From the NCBI GenBank assembly GCA_028293775.1, contig JAQGOD010000067.1, forward strand, positions 1-6,607: a DNA stretch of 6,607 nucleotides, read 5' to 3'. Below are positions 1 through 5,604 of the stretch, piece after piece (the first letter of the stretch is position 1; every line of letters begins with the position of its first letter). The DNA comes from Gammaproteobacteria bacterium (GTDB lineage Bacteria > Pseudomonadota > Gammaproteobacteria > Steroidobacterales > Steroidobacteraceae). The position numbers and the translations under genes were made by a program. The notes under the pieces were generated by a model, which saw only the letters and a program-made list of their open reading frames with translations, was not told the origin of the DNA and did no database searches.

Positions 1-8
1 AGCACCAA

Positions 9-233
9 TTGATTGTGCCTAACGCCCTGCATCACTACTCGGTGAACATGGCCGACTTGCCGCTTTCATGCCCGATGCCCGGCATGATGCTGTGGAATTC
101 CCACCCCAGGGTTTATCTGGCGATTGAAGCGACCGGATGGGCCAAATGCTCCTATTGCGGTGCCGAGTACACGCTCAATCGCAGTGCGCCGGGGACTGCG
201 GACATCGAGGCGGAAACCGACGAGGGTTTTTAG
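9..233 (+). CDS. CHCC-type zinc-finger protein (NDUFS6-like), 5' end uncertain
   Basis: This is a small soluble protein of about 74 residues made almost entirely of one zinc-binding module. The ligands are visible as C21, H32, C47 and C50 (C-x10-H-x14-C-x2-C), in the contexts LPLSCPMP, WNSHPRVYL and AKCSYCG. This is the zf-CHCC pattern found in the mitochondrial complex I accessory subunit NDUFS6 and in short proteobacterial proteins. The bacterial members have no well-established role that I know of; zinc binding is expected. The start is uncertain. A TTG at 9 gives about 15 residues before the conserved DLPL, which suits the family. An ATG at 48 would leave almost no leader. The frame is also open to the window edge, so the true start may lie outside. 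The TAG stop overlaps the stop of the convergent DUF6165 gene by four bases. From memory, relatives often sit beside ilvE and heptosyltransferase genes; the left flank needed to test that is missing. Confidence 0.85.
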   Translation: MIVPNALHHYSVNMADLPLSCPMPGMMLWNSHPRVYLAIEATGWAKCSYCGAEYTLNRSAPGTADIEAETDEGF

Positions 234-625
234 GTTTTGTATTTGGCGTAGGATTTTTCTTCGACGATCTTGGATCCGAGCTTCAAGTTGATGCGTCGCT
301 TGATGGCCGCCCGCTCATCGTTCTCGAAATAAACCGCCCGCGCCAGGCGAATGAACTCGGCATCGAACCCTTTGGCGCGTTCCTTGTCGCGAATGTCGTC
401 TTCGATCACCCAGAGCCGCTCGTTGACCTTCAGCAATGCATCTACCTCGGAATCGAGATCGGCCTTGGCATAGCCCGAGCCGCCCCAGGTGTCCTCCAGC
501 GCGCTCAACTCCATGCGCACATTGGCGAGTTTTTGCGGATCGCTCATGCGCTGCGCCTTGATGCGAAGAATCGTGATCTTGTCGAGCAATTCTCCGGGGG
601 AGATCGGAACTTTGATTTCGGTCAT
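230..625 (-). CDS. DUF6165 family protein
   Basis: This is a 131-residue soluble protein with no signal peptide or membrane segment. The sequence matches what I know of the uncharacterised DUF6165 family: an N-terminal PISPGELLDKITILRIK block (about 7-23), a charged helical middle part (about 30-85), and a C-terminal block with LARAVYFEND (about 94-103), the KRRIN segment (109-113) and EEKSYAKY (about 122-129). Its high content of E, K, R, L and A suggests mostly helix. No catalytic motif is recognisable, so I assign no reaction. Its ATG overlaps the TGA of the upstream heptosyltransferase as ATGA, so translation is probably coupled and the two products may act in the same process. The bases just upstream (AGATAAGATGCCGCC) hold no strong Shine-Dalgarno sequence, which fits coupling. 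The TAA stop overlaps the stop of the convergent zinc-finger gene by four bases. Confidence 0.85.
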   Translation of the reverse strand: MTEIKVPISPGELLDKITILRIKAQRMSDPQKLANVRMELSALEDTWGGSGYAKADLDSEVDALLKVNERLWVIEDDIRDKERAKGFDAEFIRLARAVYFENDERAAIKRRINLKLGSKIVEEKSYAKYKT

Positions 626-1701
626 GGCGGCATCTTATCTAAAATCTGCGCTTGCATCAGAGCGTCGAGTTTTGCGGTAACCTCGCTCACCGCGATCAGG
701 TCCATCACGCCCGGGCGCTCGATTTTCGCGGTCCAGGGGATCTGCGCGGCCGGCTTATTCAAGAATTTGCGCGCCGCTTCGTCGTACTTGTCCACGCACC
801 ATTGCCGGCTGTAGTAGGGGCCGGCGCGTTGCGGGTTTGTGGCGGCGTAAAGGCCGATGACGGGCAATCCGACCATGCCGGCCATGTGAGCGGGACCGGA
901 GTCGGGCGATAAAAGAACCGTGCTTTGGGACATGAGGCCCAGTAATTGCGGCAGAGTGTCTTTGCCGATTTGATTGACCTGCGGAACCCTGGCTGCAGCG
1001 GTAATTGCCGCGCCCATTTGCGCTTCCAGGGAACTGCGTCCTCCGACGAGCACGACGCGCATCTGATGCGCGGTGGCGGCATAGTCGGCAACCGCCGCAT
1101 ATCTAACCGGCGACCAATTACGCGCCGCGTGGCTCGAGCAAGGGCTGATCAAGAGAGTTGCTCCCCCATCGGGGATTACCGAGCGGGCATAGGCCAGTGC
1201 GCTCCGAGGCAACGGCACATCCCAGCGAGGCGCCGAAGGTTCGATGCCGCAGGCGCGCGCAAATCCCATGAAAGAGTCGAGCACATGCTCGGATTCAGCC
1301 GGTTCGATTTGTGCGTTGGTAAACAACCATTGCAGTTCCCGCGCCCGCCCCCGGTCAAAGCCCAGCCTGATCGGCGCGTTCACGGCGCGGCTGACGAGGC
1401 TGGCGCGAAAGGACAACTGCATGTCGAGCAGCAGATCGAAGCGCCGGCCCCTCAAGAGTTTTCGCAGCCGCCACAGTTCACTGAGGGTTGCCGCCTTATC
1501 GAAGGTGATAAACTCGATTTCCGGAAGGATCTCCGTCATCAGCTTGGCTTCAAGTTTGCCGATGATCCAGGTAAAGCGGGTTTGCGGCCACGCCGCTTGA
1601 AAGGCTCGAAGCGCCGCCAGAGCGTGGCAGGTATCGCCGATCGCCGAGAGCCGCAGCAGACATACGCGTTGCAGCGGTGGTTTGAAGCTTAAGGTACTCA
1701 T
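622..1701 (-). CDS. opsX: LPS heptosyltransferase I, OpsX type (glycosyltransferase family 9)
   Basis: Predicted to transfer L-glycero-D-manno-heptose from ADP-heptose to the Kdo of lipid A on the cytoplasmic face of the inner membrane. The 359-residue product has the two-domain GT-B layout of family 9. The N-terminal domain opens with LLRLSAIGDTCHAL (15-28), where D23 sits at the usual catalytic base position. The C-terminal domain carries LLISPCSS (183-190), RNW (194-196), SPDSGPAHMAG (265-275) and GLYAATNPQRAGPY (283-296), which form the nucleotide-sugar site. Several blocks (CHAL, TWIIGK, LGF-x-R-x-R-x-x-QWLF, HVLDSFMGFA, the late IPW) resemble H. influenzae OpsX as I remember it more than E. 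coli WaaC or WaaF. The lysine used by WaaC near this RNW appears to be arginine (R194). I chose ATG 1701; an upstream TTG at 1737 would add 12 unconserved residues. No clear Shine-Dalgarno precedes it. It is the first gene of a pair with DUF6165 (ATGA overlap). Acceptor specificity is inferred. Confidence 0.88.
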   Translation of the reverse strand: MSTLSFKPPLQRVCLLRLSAIGDTCHALAALRAFQAAWPQTRFTWIIGKLEAKLMTEILPEIEFITFDKAATLSELWRLRKLLRGRRFDLLLDMQLSFRASLVSRAVNAPIRLGFDRGRARELQWLFTNAQIEPAESEHVLDSFMGFARACGIEPSAPRWDVPLPRSALAYARSVIPDGGATLLISPCSSHAARNWSPVRYAAVADYAATAHQMRVVLVGGRSSLEAQMGAAITAAARVPQVNQIGKDTLPQLLGLMSQSTVLLSPDSGPAHMAGMVGLPVIGLYAATNPQRAGPYYSRQWCVDKYDEAARKFLNKPAAQIPWTAKIERPGVMDLIAVSEVTAKLDALMQAQILDKMPP

Positions 1702-1717
1702 TAATGATAAAGGGAGG
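1690..1717 (+). promoter_or_regulatory. Start region shared by opsX and kdkA, with two Shine-Dalgarno-like sites for the + strand
   Basis: The start codons of the divergent genes lie back to back: ATG of opsX at 1701-1699 (-) and ATG of kdkA at 1704-1706 (+). TAAGGT (1690-1695) lies 8 bases before the kdkA ATG and is the only acceptable Shine-Dalgarno for it; it lies inside the opsX coding region. A stronger one, AGGGAGG (1711-1717), lies inside kdkA. It has no in-frame ATG, GTG or TTG at a useful distance; the next in-frame ATG is at 1746. A TTG at 1726 has the right spacing but is in another frame. Read on the other strand, AGGGAGG becomes CCTCCCT in the opsX leader. A possible weak kdkA promoter is TTGAAG (1682) with GATAAA (1706), but it would need the ATG at 1746. 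Confidence 0.4.
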
Positions 1718-2453
1718 CCAACGCGTTGACACGGCAACGGGCGTCATGCTGGCTGATCCTCATGCCCTTGGCAATGCGCGGCAAGAGCCGGCGGAAAACT
1801 TGTTCGACCCCAAACGTTGGTCTGCGCGCGGCGAGCTTGCCGAGGTTTCCGGCGGCCGCGGGTCGGCGTGGTTCATTGGGAATGCCGAGAGTCCTTGGGT
1901 ACTGCGTCATTATCGGCGCGGCGGTTTCATCGCCCGCCTGACTGCGGATCGATACTGGTGGTTGGGCGAGCAGCGGGTGCGTGCTTTCGCGGAATGGCGA
2001 TTGCTCTGCTACATGAAGGAGCGGGGGCTCCGCGTTCCGCGGCCCGTGGCTGCATGGTATCGGCGCGCAGGGCTCACGTATCGTTGCGATATTATTACCG
2101 AACGCATCGTCAATGCGCGATCCTTGAGTGCGGAGTTGGCCTTGGGCGCACTTGCGCAGGGCGGCTGGCAGGCGGTCGGGCTGGCGATAGCACGGCTGCA
2201 CGAACAAGGCGTCGATCATGCAGACTTGAACGCGCACAACATCTTGCTGGACGGCAACTCCAACATCACTGTCATCGACTTCGACCGCGGACGGGTGCGG
2301 CCGCCGGGGACGTGGCGCACAAGAAACTTGGCCCGCTTGCACCGCTCGCTCGCGAAGATATCCGCAGGTTTGCCGCCAGGACGATTTACGCCCGAGGCGT
2401 GGAATCATTTGCTTGCCGGGTACCAAGCCGCCGGCACTCCGGCGGCGGGTTAA
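1704..2453 (+). CDS. kdkA: 3-deoxy-D-manno-octulosonic acid (Kdo) kinase
   Basis: Predicted to phosphorylate O-4 of the Kdo residue on lipid A at the inner face of the inner membrane, using ATP. The 249-residue product has the compact KdkA kinase fold. A Gly-rich RGSAWF (52-57) corresponds to the nucleotide loop. LRHYRRGG (67-74) and DRYWW (82-86) are family hallmarks. H172-A-D174-L-N176 with N179 forms the catalytic loop (HADLNAHNILL), and D192-F-D194 is the metal-binding motif. Length and motif order match Haemophilus KdkA. I prefer ATG 1704 because the family aligns upstream of the later ATG 1746: GVMLADPHAL looks like the first strand of the fold. The start is not certain, because the best Shine-Dalgarno-like sequence lies just inside the gene. 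waaA follows after three bases, so the two are almost certainly co-transcribed. The gene implies a single, phosphorylated Kdo in the LPS core. Confidence 0.93.
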   Translation: MIKGGQRVDTATGVMLADPHALGNARQEPAENLFDPKRWSARGELAEVSGGRGSAWFIGNAESPWVLRHYRRGGFIARLTADRYWWLGEQRVRAFAEWRLLCYMKERGLRVPRPVAAWYRRAGLTYRCDIITERIVNARSLSAELALGALAQGGWQAVGLAIARLHEQGVDHADLNAHNILLDGNSNITVIDFDRGRVRPPGTWRTRNLARLHRSLAKISAGLPPGRFTPEAWNHLLAGYQAAGTPAAG

Positions 2454-2456
2454 CCG

Positions 2457-3770
2457 TTGCGCTTCATGTATTCCTGGCTGACCAGAATCGCGGCGCCGTT
2501 TGCGTTCGCCGTCGTGCTGTGGCGCGGCGTGCGCGACCGCAGCTACTGGCAAGGATTGGCGCAGCGCTTCGGACTTGGGTCCGTGCTTCCGTTGCGCCCG
2601 AGTATCTGGCTGCACGCGGTTTCGTTGGGGGAGATGTCGGCCGCCGCGCCGCTCGTGCAAGAGCTCCGAGCCCGCTACCCGCAGCATCCCCTGGTGGTGA
2701 CGACGGCGACCCCGGCCGGTAGGGCGCGGGCTCTGGCATTGTTTTCCGATGCGGCTGACATCCGTTTCTTGCCCTACGACACGCCCGGCTCGGTCAGGAG
2801 ATTCTTGAAGCGCATTCATCCGTGCGTGGCCATCATCATGGAAACGGAGCTGTGGCCGAATCTGTTCCGCGAGAGCGAGCAGCGCCGCGTGCCGATCTTT
2901 CTCGCCAGCGCACGGCTGTCGGCCAAATCGGTGCTGTGGTATCGGCGACTTGGCAAATTATTTGCGGGTGTGTTCACGCCTAATGTAACGGTGGCAGCGC
3001 AATCCGCCGCCGATGCCGAGCGATTCAAATCCATTGGCGCGAGCCCAAGTCAAATCCACGTGGTGGGCAATGTGAAATTCGATCTACGCTTGGAGGAGAG
3101 CCTCATCGAAGCGGGCCGTCTGCTGCGCTCCTCGTACGGCAACGCAAGGCCGGTGTGGGCGGCGGGCAGCACCCACGAGGGCGAGGAGGATCAGCTGCTC
3201 GACGCGCACCTGCTGCTGCAAGTGCACAGCCCGAAGGCGCTTTTGCTGTTGGCGCCGCGGCACAAGGACCGCTTCGCCGGCGTCGCTGAATTGCTCGCGC
3301 GCCGCGGCGTCAGATTCGCACGCCGCAGCAGCATGGCGCCGCTGCCGCTCGATACGGAGGTGCTTCTGGTGGATACCATCGGCGAGTTGGCAACGCTGTA
3401 CGCGTCCTGCGACGTGGTGTTTGTCGGCGGCAGTCTGGTATCCATAGGCGGGCACAATCTGTTGGAGGCCGCTGCTTTGGGGCTGCCGGTTTTGACCGGT
3501 CCGTCCTACTTCAATGCCAAGGACGTTGCGCAGCTGTTGCTGGGGCAGGGCGCCGCCTTGCAAGTAGCGGGCGCGCAGGACCTGGCGGCGACTCTGCAGC
3601 GCCTTCTCGATGGTCCCTTTGAACGTGCGCGCATCGGGGCCATCGGAAGAAATATTATCGAAACGAATCGCGGCAGCGTCGAAGGATTGCTCGCCCTTAT
3701 CGCACCTGCGCTGCCGGCGGAACGTCCGTCTGAGTCGGCGGTGGGGGCGCATCCGTCAGCAAAGCATTGA
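2457..3770 (+). CDS. waaA: Kdo transferase (3-deoxy-D-manno-octulosonic acid transferase)
   Basis: Transfers Kdo from CMP-Kdo to the tetra-acyl lipid A precursor (lipid IVA). It is a membrane-associated GT-B enzyme at the cytoplasmic face. The 437-residue product begins with a hydrophobic N-terminal anchor (about 5-22). The N-terminal domain holds WLHAVSLGE (51-59), with E59 at the position of the catalytic base, and METELWPN (128-135). The C-terminal domain holds GNVKFD (204-209), AGSTHEGE (236-243), APRHKDRF (266-273), GGSL (324-327) and GGHNLLEAA (331-339) for CMP-Kdo binding. TTG 2457 fits the start of Pseudomonas-type WaaA; ATG 2466, three codons later, is also possible. Neither has a strong ribosome site, and translation is probably coupled to kdkA three bases upstream. 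The last 18 or so residues (after APAL) are a polar, unconserved tail within a 74-bp overlap with convergent tolC. Next to a Kdo kinase, a monofunctional (single-Kdo) enzyme is expected; sequence alone cannot prove this. Confidence 0.95.
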   Translation: MRFMYSWLTRIAAPFAFAVVLWRGVRDRSYWQGLAQRFGLGSVLPLRPSIWLHAVSLGEMSAAAPLVQELRARYPQHPLVVTTATPAGRARALALFSDAADIRFLPYDTPGSVRRFLKRIHPCVAIIMETELWPNLFRESEQRRVPIFLASARLSAKSVLWYRRLGKLFAGVFTPNVTVAAQSAADAERFKSIGASPSQIHVVGNVKFDLRLEESLIEAGRLLRSSYGNARPVWAAGSTHEGEEDQLLDAHLLLQVHSPKALLLLAPRHKDRFAGVAELLARRGVRFARRSSMAPLPLDTEVLLVDTIGELATLYASCDVVFVGGSLVSIGGHNLLEAAALGLPVLTGPSYFNAKDVAQLLLGQGAALQVAGAQDLAATLQRLLDGPFERARIGAIGRNIIETNRGSVEGLLALIAPALPAERPSESAVGAHPSAKH

Positions 3771-5178
3771 TCCGCTGCAGGCTGTGTTCGGAGAGCGTGC
3801 CCGCAGCTTGCTGCAGCTTTATGACGTTCAACATGTAATCGTAACGGCTGTGGGCATAGCTGGTTTGCGCCTGCACCCACTGTTGCCGCGACTGCAGCAC
3901 ATCCACGGCCGTACGCGTCCCCGCTTCATAGCCGGATTCGGTGGCGCGCAGCGCGACCAGGTTGGAGTCGACCGCGCGGTGCAAGGCTTTCACCCGAGAT
4001 ATTTCGGAAATTACGCCAAGGTAAGCATCGCGCGCGTCGTGTTCGGTCTGACGTGCCACCCGCTCGAGCCGCTCCTTGGCGGCTCGATGCTGGTAAACAG
4101 CCTGCCGCACTTGCGAAGAAACCAGACCCCCCGAGTAGATCGGGAATGTCAATTGAATACCGATCGAGCGCTGCCTTTGATCCAGAAGGGTCCCGCCCGC
4201 CGGGTTGCCGTTGTCGAACGTATCCACGCCATTGTTGGTGAGCTTGCCTGCGCTGCCCACCAAGTCGAGCGAGGGGTAATGGCCGCCGCGCGTAATCGAC
4301 GCATTCTCGCGCGCAATATCCGCAGACAACCGGCTCGATACCAGGGACAAATTCTGTTGCAGCGCCATTTCGACCCAGCGGTCTTCGCTGATGGGGTCGG
4401 GATTGGACATCTCGAAGGGCTCGATTGGGCGGGCCAGAGAATCAAACGGGTCGCCGATGATTTCCCGCAGCAGCTCCTGGGTGGAGGCGAGGACACGCTT
4501 GGCCGCAATGACAGCGGCCGCGGTGCTGTCATGGGAAGCTCGGGCCTCTTCGACATCGGTGATGGCAATGAGACCGATTTGGTATCTGGCCTCCGCTTGA
4601 TCGAGCTGGCGATTGACCGAGGTCAATGCGACTTGTTGCGCCTCGAGATCGTCTTGTGCGCCGAGCACATCGAAGTAGCGTTGCGAGACTCGCGCCATCA
4701 AATCTTGCTGGGCAGCCTGGTAATCCGCCTCGGCTTGGGCCACTTGGGAGTCTGCCCGCTTGAGCGCCTCCCAGTTTTCCCAGCGAAACAAGCTTTGCTT
4801 CAAATCGACCGTGTAGTGGTGAACGGTGGTCTCCACCTTGCCGCTGAAGGGAAAGGTTTCGAAAATCGTCGCGGCGCTGGCAGTCTGCGCGCAGGGAACA
4901 CCTGGCGGCGTGTTGCCGTTGCAAAGCGGCAGGGTCACCGCTTGGGTGGTATTTTGCGATCCGGTGTCGCGCTCGCGGGAAATCAGACCGGTACCGGTAA
5001 GCTGCGGCAATAAGTAGGACAGGGCCTGCGGCTTGGCCTCCAAAGCCGCAAGGCGAGTCGCCTCGGCCTCGCGCAGCTGGGGGTCATTTTGAAGCGCCCG
5101 CTGGTACACGGCCAAAAGGTCCGCTGCCCCCGCCGAATTGCCAACCAACAGTGCCAAGACAATAAGAAGTCGGTTCAT
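3697..5178 (-). CDS. tolC: TolC-family outer-membrane channel protein
   Basis: This is the outer-membrane exit duct for tripartite efflux pumps or type I secretion; it trims into a barrel plus a periplasmic tunnel. The 493-residue product starts with a signal peptide (MNRLLIVLALLVGNSAGA, cleaved near residue 18 or 19). Two homologous halves follow, as in E. coli TolC: DLLAVYQRALQNDPQL (20-35) opens the first, and RWVEMALQQNLSL (267-279) opens the second. Barrel strands end at SLFRW (129-133) and FPIYSGG (345-351). The long helical segments include RVSQRYFDVL and ARDAYLGVI, and SGYEAGTRTAVDVL (415-428) is typical. Surface loop 1 (about 74-116) is long and contains C86 and C96. The conserved part ends at KLQQAAGTLSEHSLQRINALL; the proline-rich tail lies in the overlap with waaA. 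ATG 5178 directly precedes the signal peptide; its ribosome site is weak. It is the last gene after pcm and the rhodanese, with an 86-bp gap that may hold its own promoter. Its pump partner is not in the window. Confidence 0.93.
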   Translation of the reverse strand: MNRLLIVLALLVGNSAGAADLLAVYQRALQNDPQLREAEATRLAALEAKPQALSYLLPQLTGTGLISRERDTGSQNTTQAVTLPLCNGNTPPGVPCAQTASAATIFETFPFSGKVETTVHHYTVDLKQSLFRWENWEALKRADSQVAQAEADYQAAQQDLMARVSQRYFDVLGAQDDLEAQQVALTSVNRQLDQAEARYQIGLIAITDVEEARASHDSTAAAVIAAKRVLASTQELLREIIGDPFDSLARPIEPFEMSNPDPISEDRWVEMALQQNLSLVSSRLSADIARENASITRGGHYPSLDLVGSAGKLTNNGVDTFDNGNPAGGTLLDQRQRSIGIQLTFPIYSGGLVSSQVRQAVYQHRAAKERLERVARQTEHDARDAYLGVISEISRVKALHRAVDSNLVALRATESGYEAGTRTAVDVLQSRQQWVQAQTSYAHSRYDYMLNVIKLQQAAGTLSEHSLQRINALLTDAPPPPTQTDVPPAAQVR

Positions 5179-5207
5179 GAATTACCCATTTGGCCGTCCC
5201 AGACCGG

Positions 5208-5234
5208 TTATATAGTGTTATATACTACTATATC
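5208..5234. promoter_or_regulatory. AT-rich inverted repeat upstream of tolC (possible operator)
   Basis: A 27-bp stretch with only five G or C bases stands out in GC-rich surroundings, 30-56 bp before the tolC start. It contains the inverted repeat ATATAGT (5210-5216) and ACTATAT (5227-5233) with a 10-bp spacer. On the tolC strand it also offers TATAAC (5222-5217), close to a -10 box, although no good -35 lies 17 bp upstream of it. An AT-rich palindrome over a promoter is typical of operators for small winged-helix repressors (MarR, ArsR or PadR type), but no regulator gene is in the window and the family cannot be named. Confidence 0.4.
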
Positions 5235-5246
5235 ACCCAGCCCTCA

Positions 5247-5272
5247 GGTCAATACTCCCGGGGGTCAATACT
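5247..5272 (-). repeat. 10-bp direct repeat upstream of tolC, each copy ending in TTGACC
   Basis: On the tolC strand AGTATTGACC occurs twice, at 5272-5263 and 5256-5247, separated by CCCGGG, so the copies are 16 bp apart. The upstream copy overlaps the rhodanese stop codon (5267-5265). Each copy ends in a -35-like TTGACC. From the downstream TTGACC the nearest -10-like hexamers are badly spaced: TATAGT after 14 bp and TAGTAT after 19 bp. The repeats could be activator sites or a promoter element needing an activator. This is inference; the repeat itself is plain in the sequence. Confidence 0.45.
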
Positions 5273-5588
5273 GCGGAATCCTCGGGTCTATAACCCCAGC
5301 CCAAGCCAAAATTCCACCAGCGAGGTTAAAAACTTTGGCGAAAGCCCGGCCCTCGAGAAAATGGGCCACCTGCGCGCTGCGCGCGCCGGATCTGCAGATC
5401 ACCACGGTTTCCTTGGTCGGGTCCAACTCGCCGATGCGCTCTTCAATCTCGCCCATGGGGATGTGCACGGTATCGGTGGGTACCGGCGCCAGTGCGACCT
5501 CCCAGTCCTCACGCACATCGAGAAGCGTCATGGCCTCTCCGCCGTTGCGGCGATCGAGGAATTCTTGCGGGGTGAGCTCGCCGACCAT
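5265..5588 (-). CDS. Single-domain rhodanese-like sulfurtransferase
   Basis: Probably a cytoplasmic sulfurtransferase that carries sulfane sulfur as a cysteine persulfide. The 107-residue product is one rhodanese domain: LLDVRE (22-27) forms the first conserved block, HIPMGEI (42-48) the second, C65 sits in the active-site loop CRSGARS (65-71), and NLAGGILAW (88-96) is the C-terminal signature. There is no signal peptide. The loop resembles the thiosulfate-type rhodaneses GlpE and PspE more than Cdc25-type phosphatases, but the donor and acceptor are unknown. I chose ATG 5588, 16 bases after the pcm stop; an in-frame TTG at 5615 would overlap pcm and add nine unconserved residues. Neither has a strong Shine-Dalgarno sequence. 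It lies between pcm and tolC in the same direction. From memory this order recurs in beta- and gammaproteobacteria, but a functional link to TolC has not been shown to my knowledge. Confidence 0.9.
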   Translation of the reverse strand: MVGELTPQEFLDRRNGGEAMTLLDVREDWEVALAPVPTDTVHIPMGEIEERIGELDPTKETVVICRSGARSAQVAHFLEGRAFAKVFNLAGGILAWAGVIDPRIPQY

Positions 5589-5604
5589 GCTTAACCGGCC
5601 GTGC

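Noticed and set aside
137..814. A 225-residue plus-strand frame across the DUF6165 gene
   Set aside because: It overlaps the zinc-finger gene in another frame and the two minus-strand genes, and shows no family pattern. It is a shadow frame.
946..1692. A 248-residue open frame on the plus strand opposite the heptosyltransferase
   Set aside because: Composition is Arg, Gln and Pro rich, with no motif and no convincing ribosome site; the heptosyltransferase frame explains the region.
1726..1941. A 71-residue frame starting at TTG 1726 after AGGGAGG
   Set aside because: The ribosome site is good, but the product resembles nothing and lies fully within kdkA in another frame. Kept only as a finding about the start region.
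1701..2819. A 372-residue open frame on the minus strand opposite kdkA and waaA
   Set aside because: It is antisense to two clearly conserved genes, rich in Arg, Pro, Gln and Ala, and shows no family motif. Long antisense frames are common in GC-rich DNA.
3774..3817. GCTGCAG and CTGCAGC forming a possible hairpin just past the waaA stop, as a terminator
   Set aside because: The loop would be 30 bases, no T-run follows, and both arms are codons of the repeated Leu-Gln/Gln-Ala segments in tolC.
3610..5013. A 467-residue open frame on the plus strand opposite tolC
   Set aside because: It mirrors the tolC coding sequence, has Arg/Gly/His-rich composition and no recognisable domain. TolC on the other strand has all its conserved blocks and a signal peptide.
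5247..5272. Two copies of a 10-bp repeat as the start of a CRISPR array
   Set aside because: There are only two short copies with a 6-bp spacer, and no cas gene or further copies are present.
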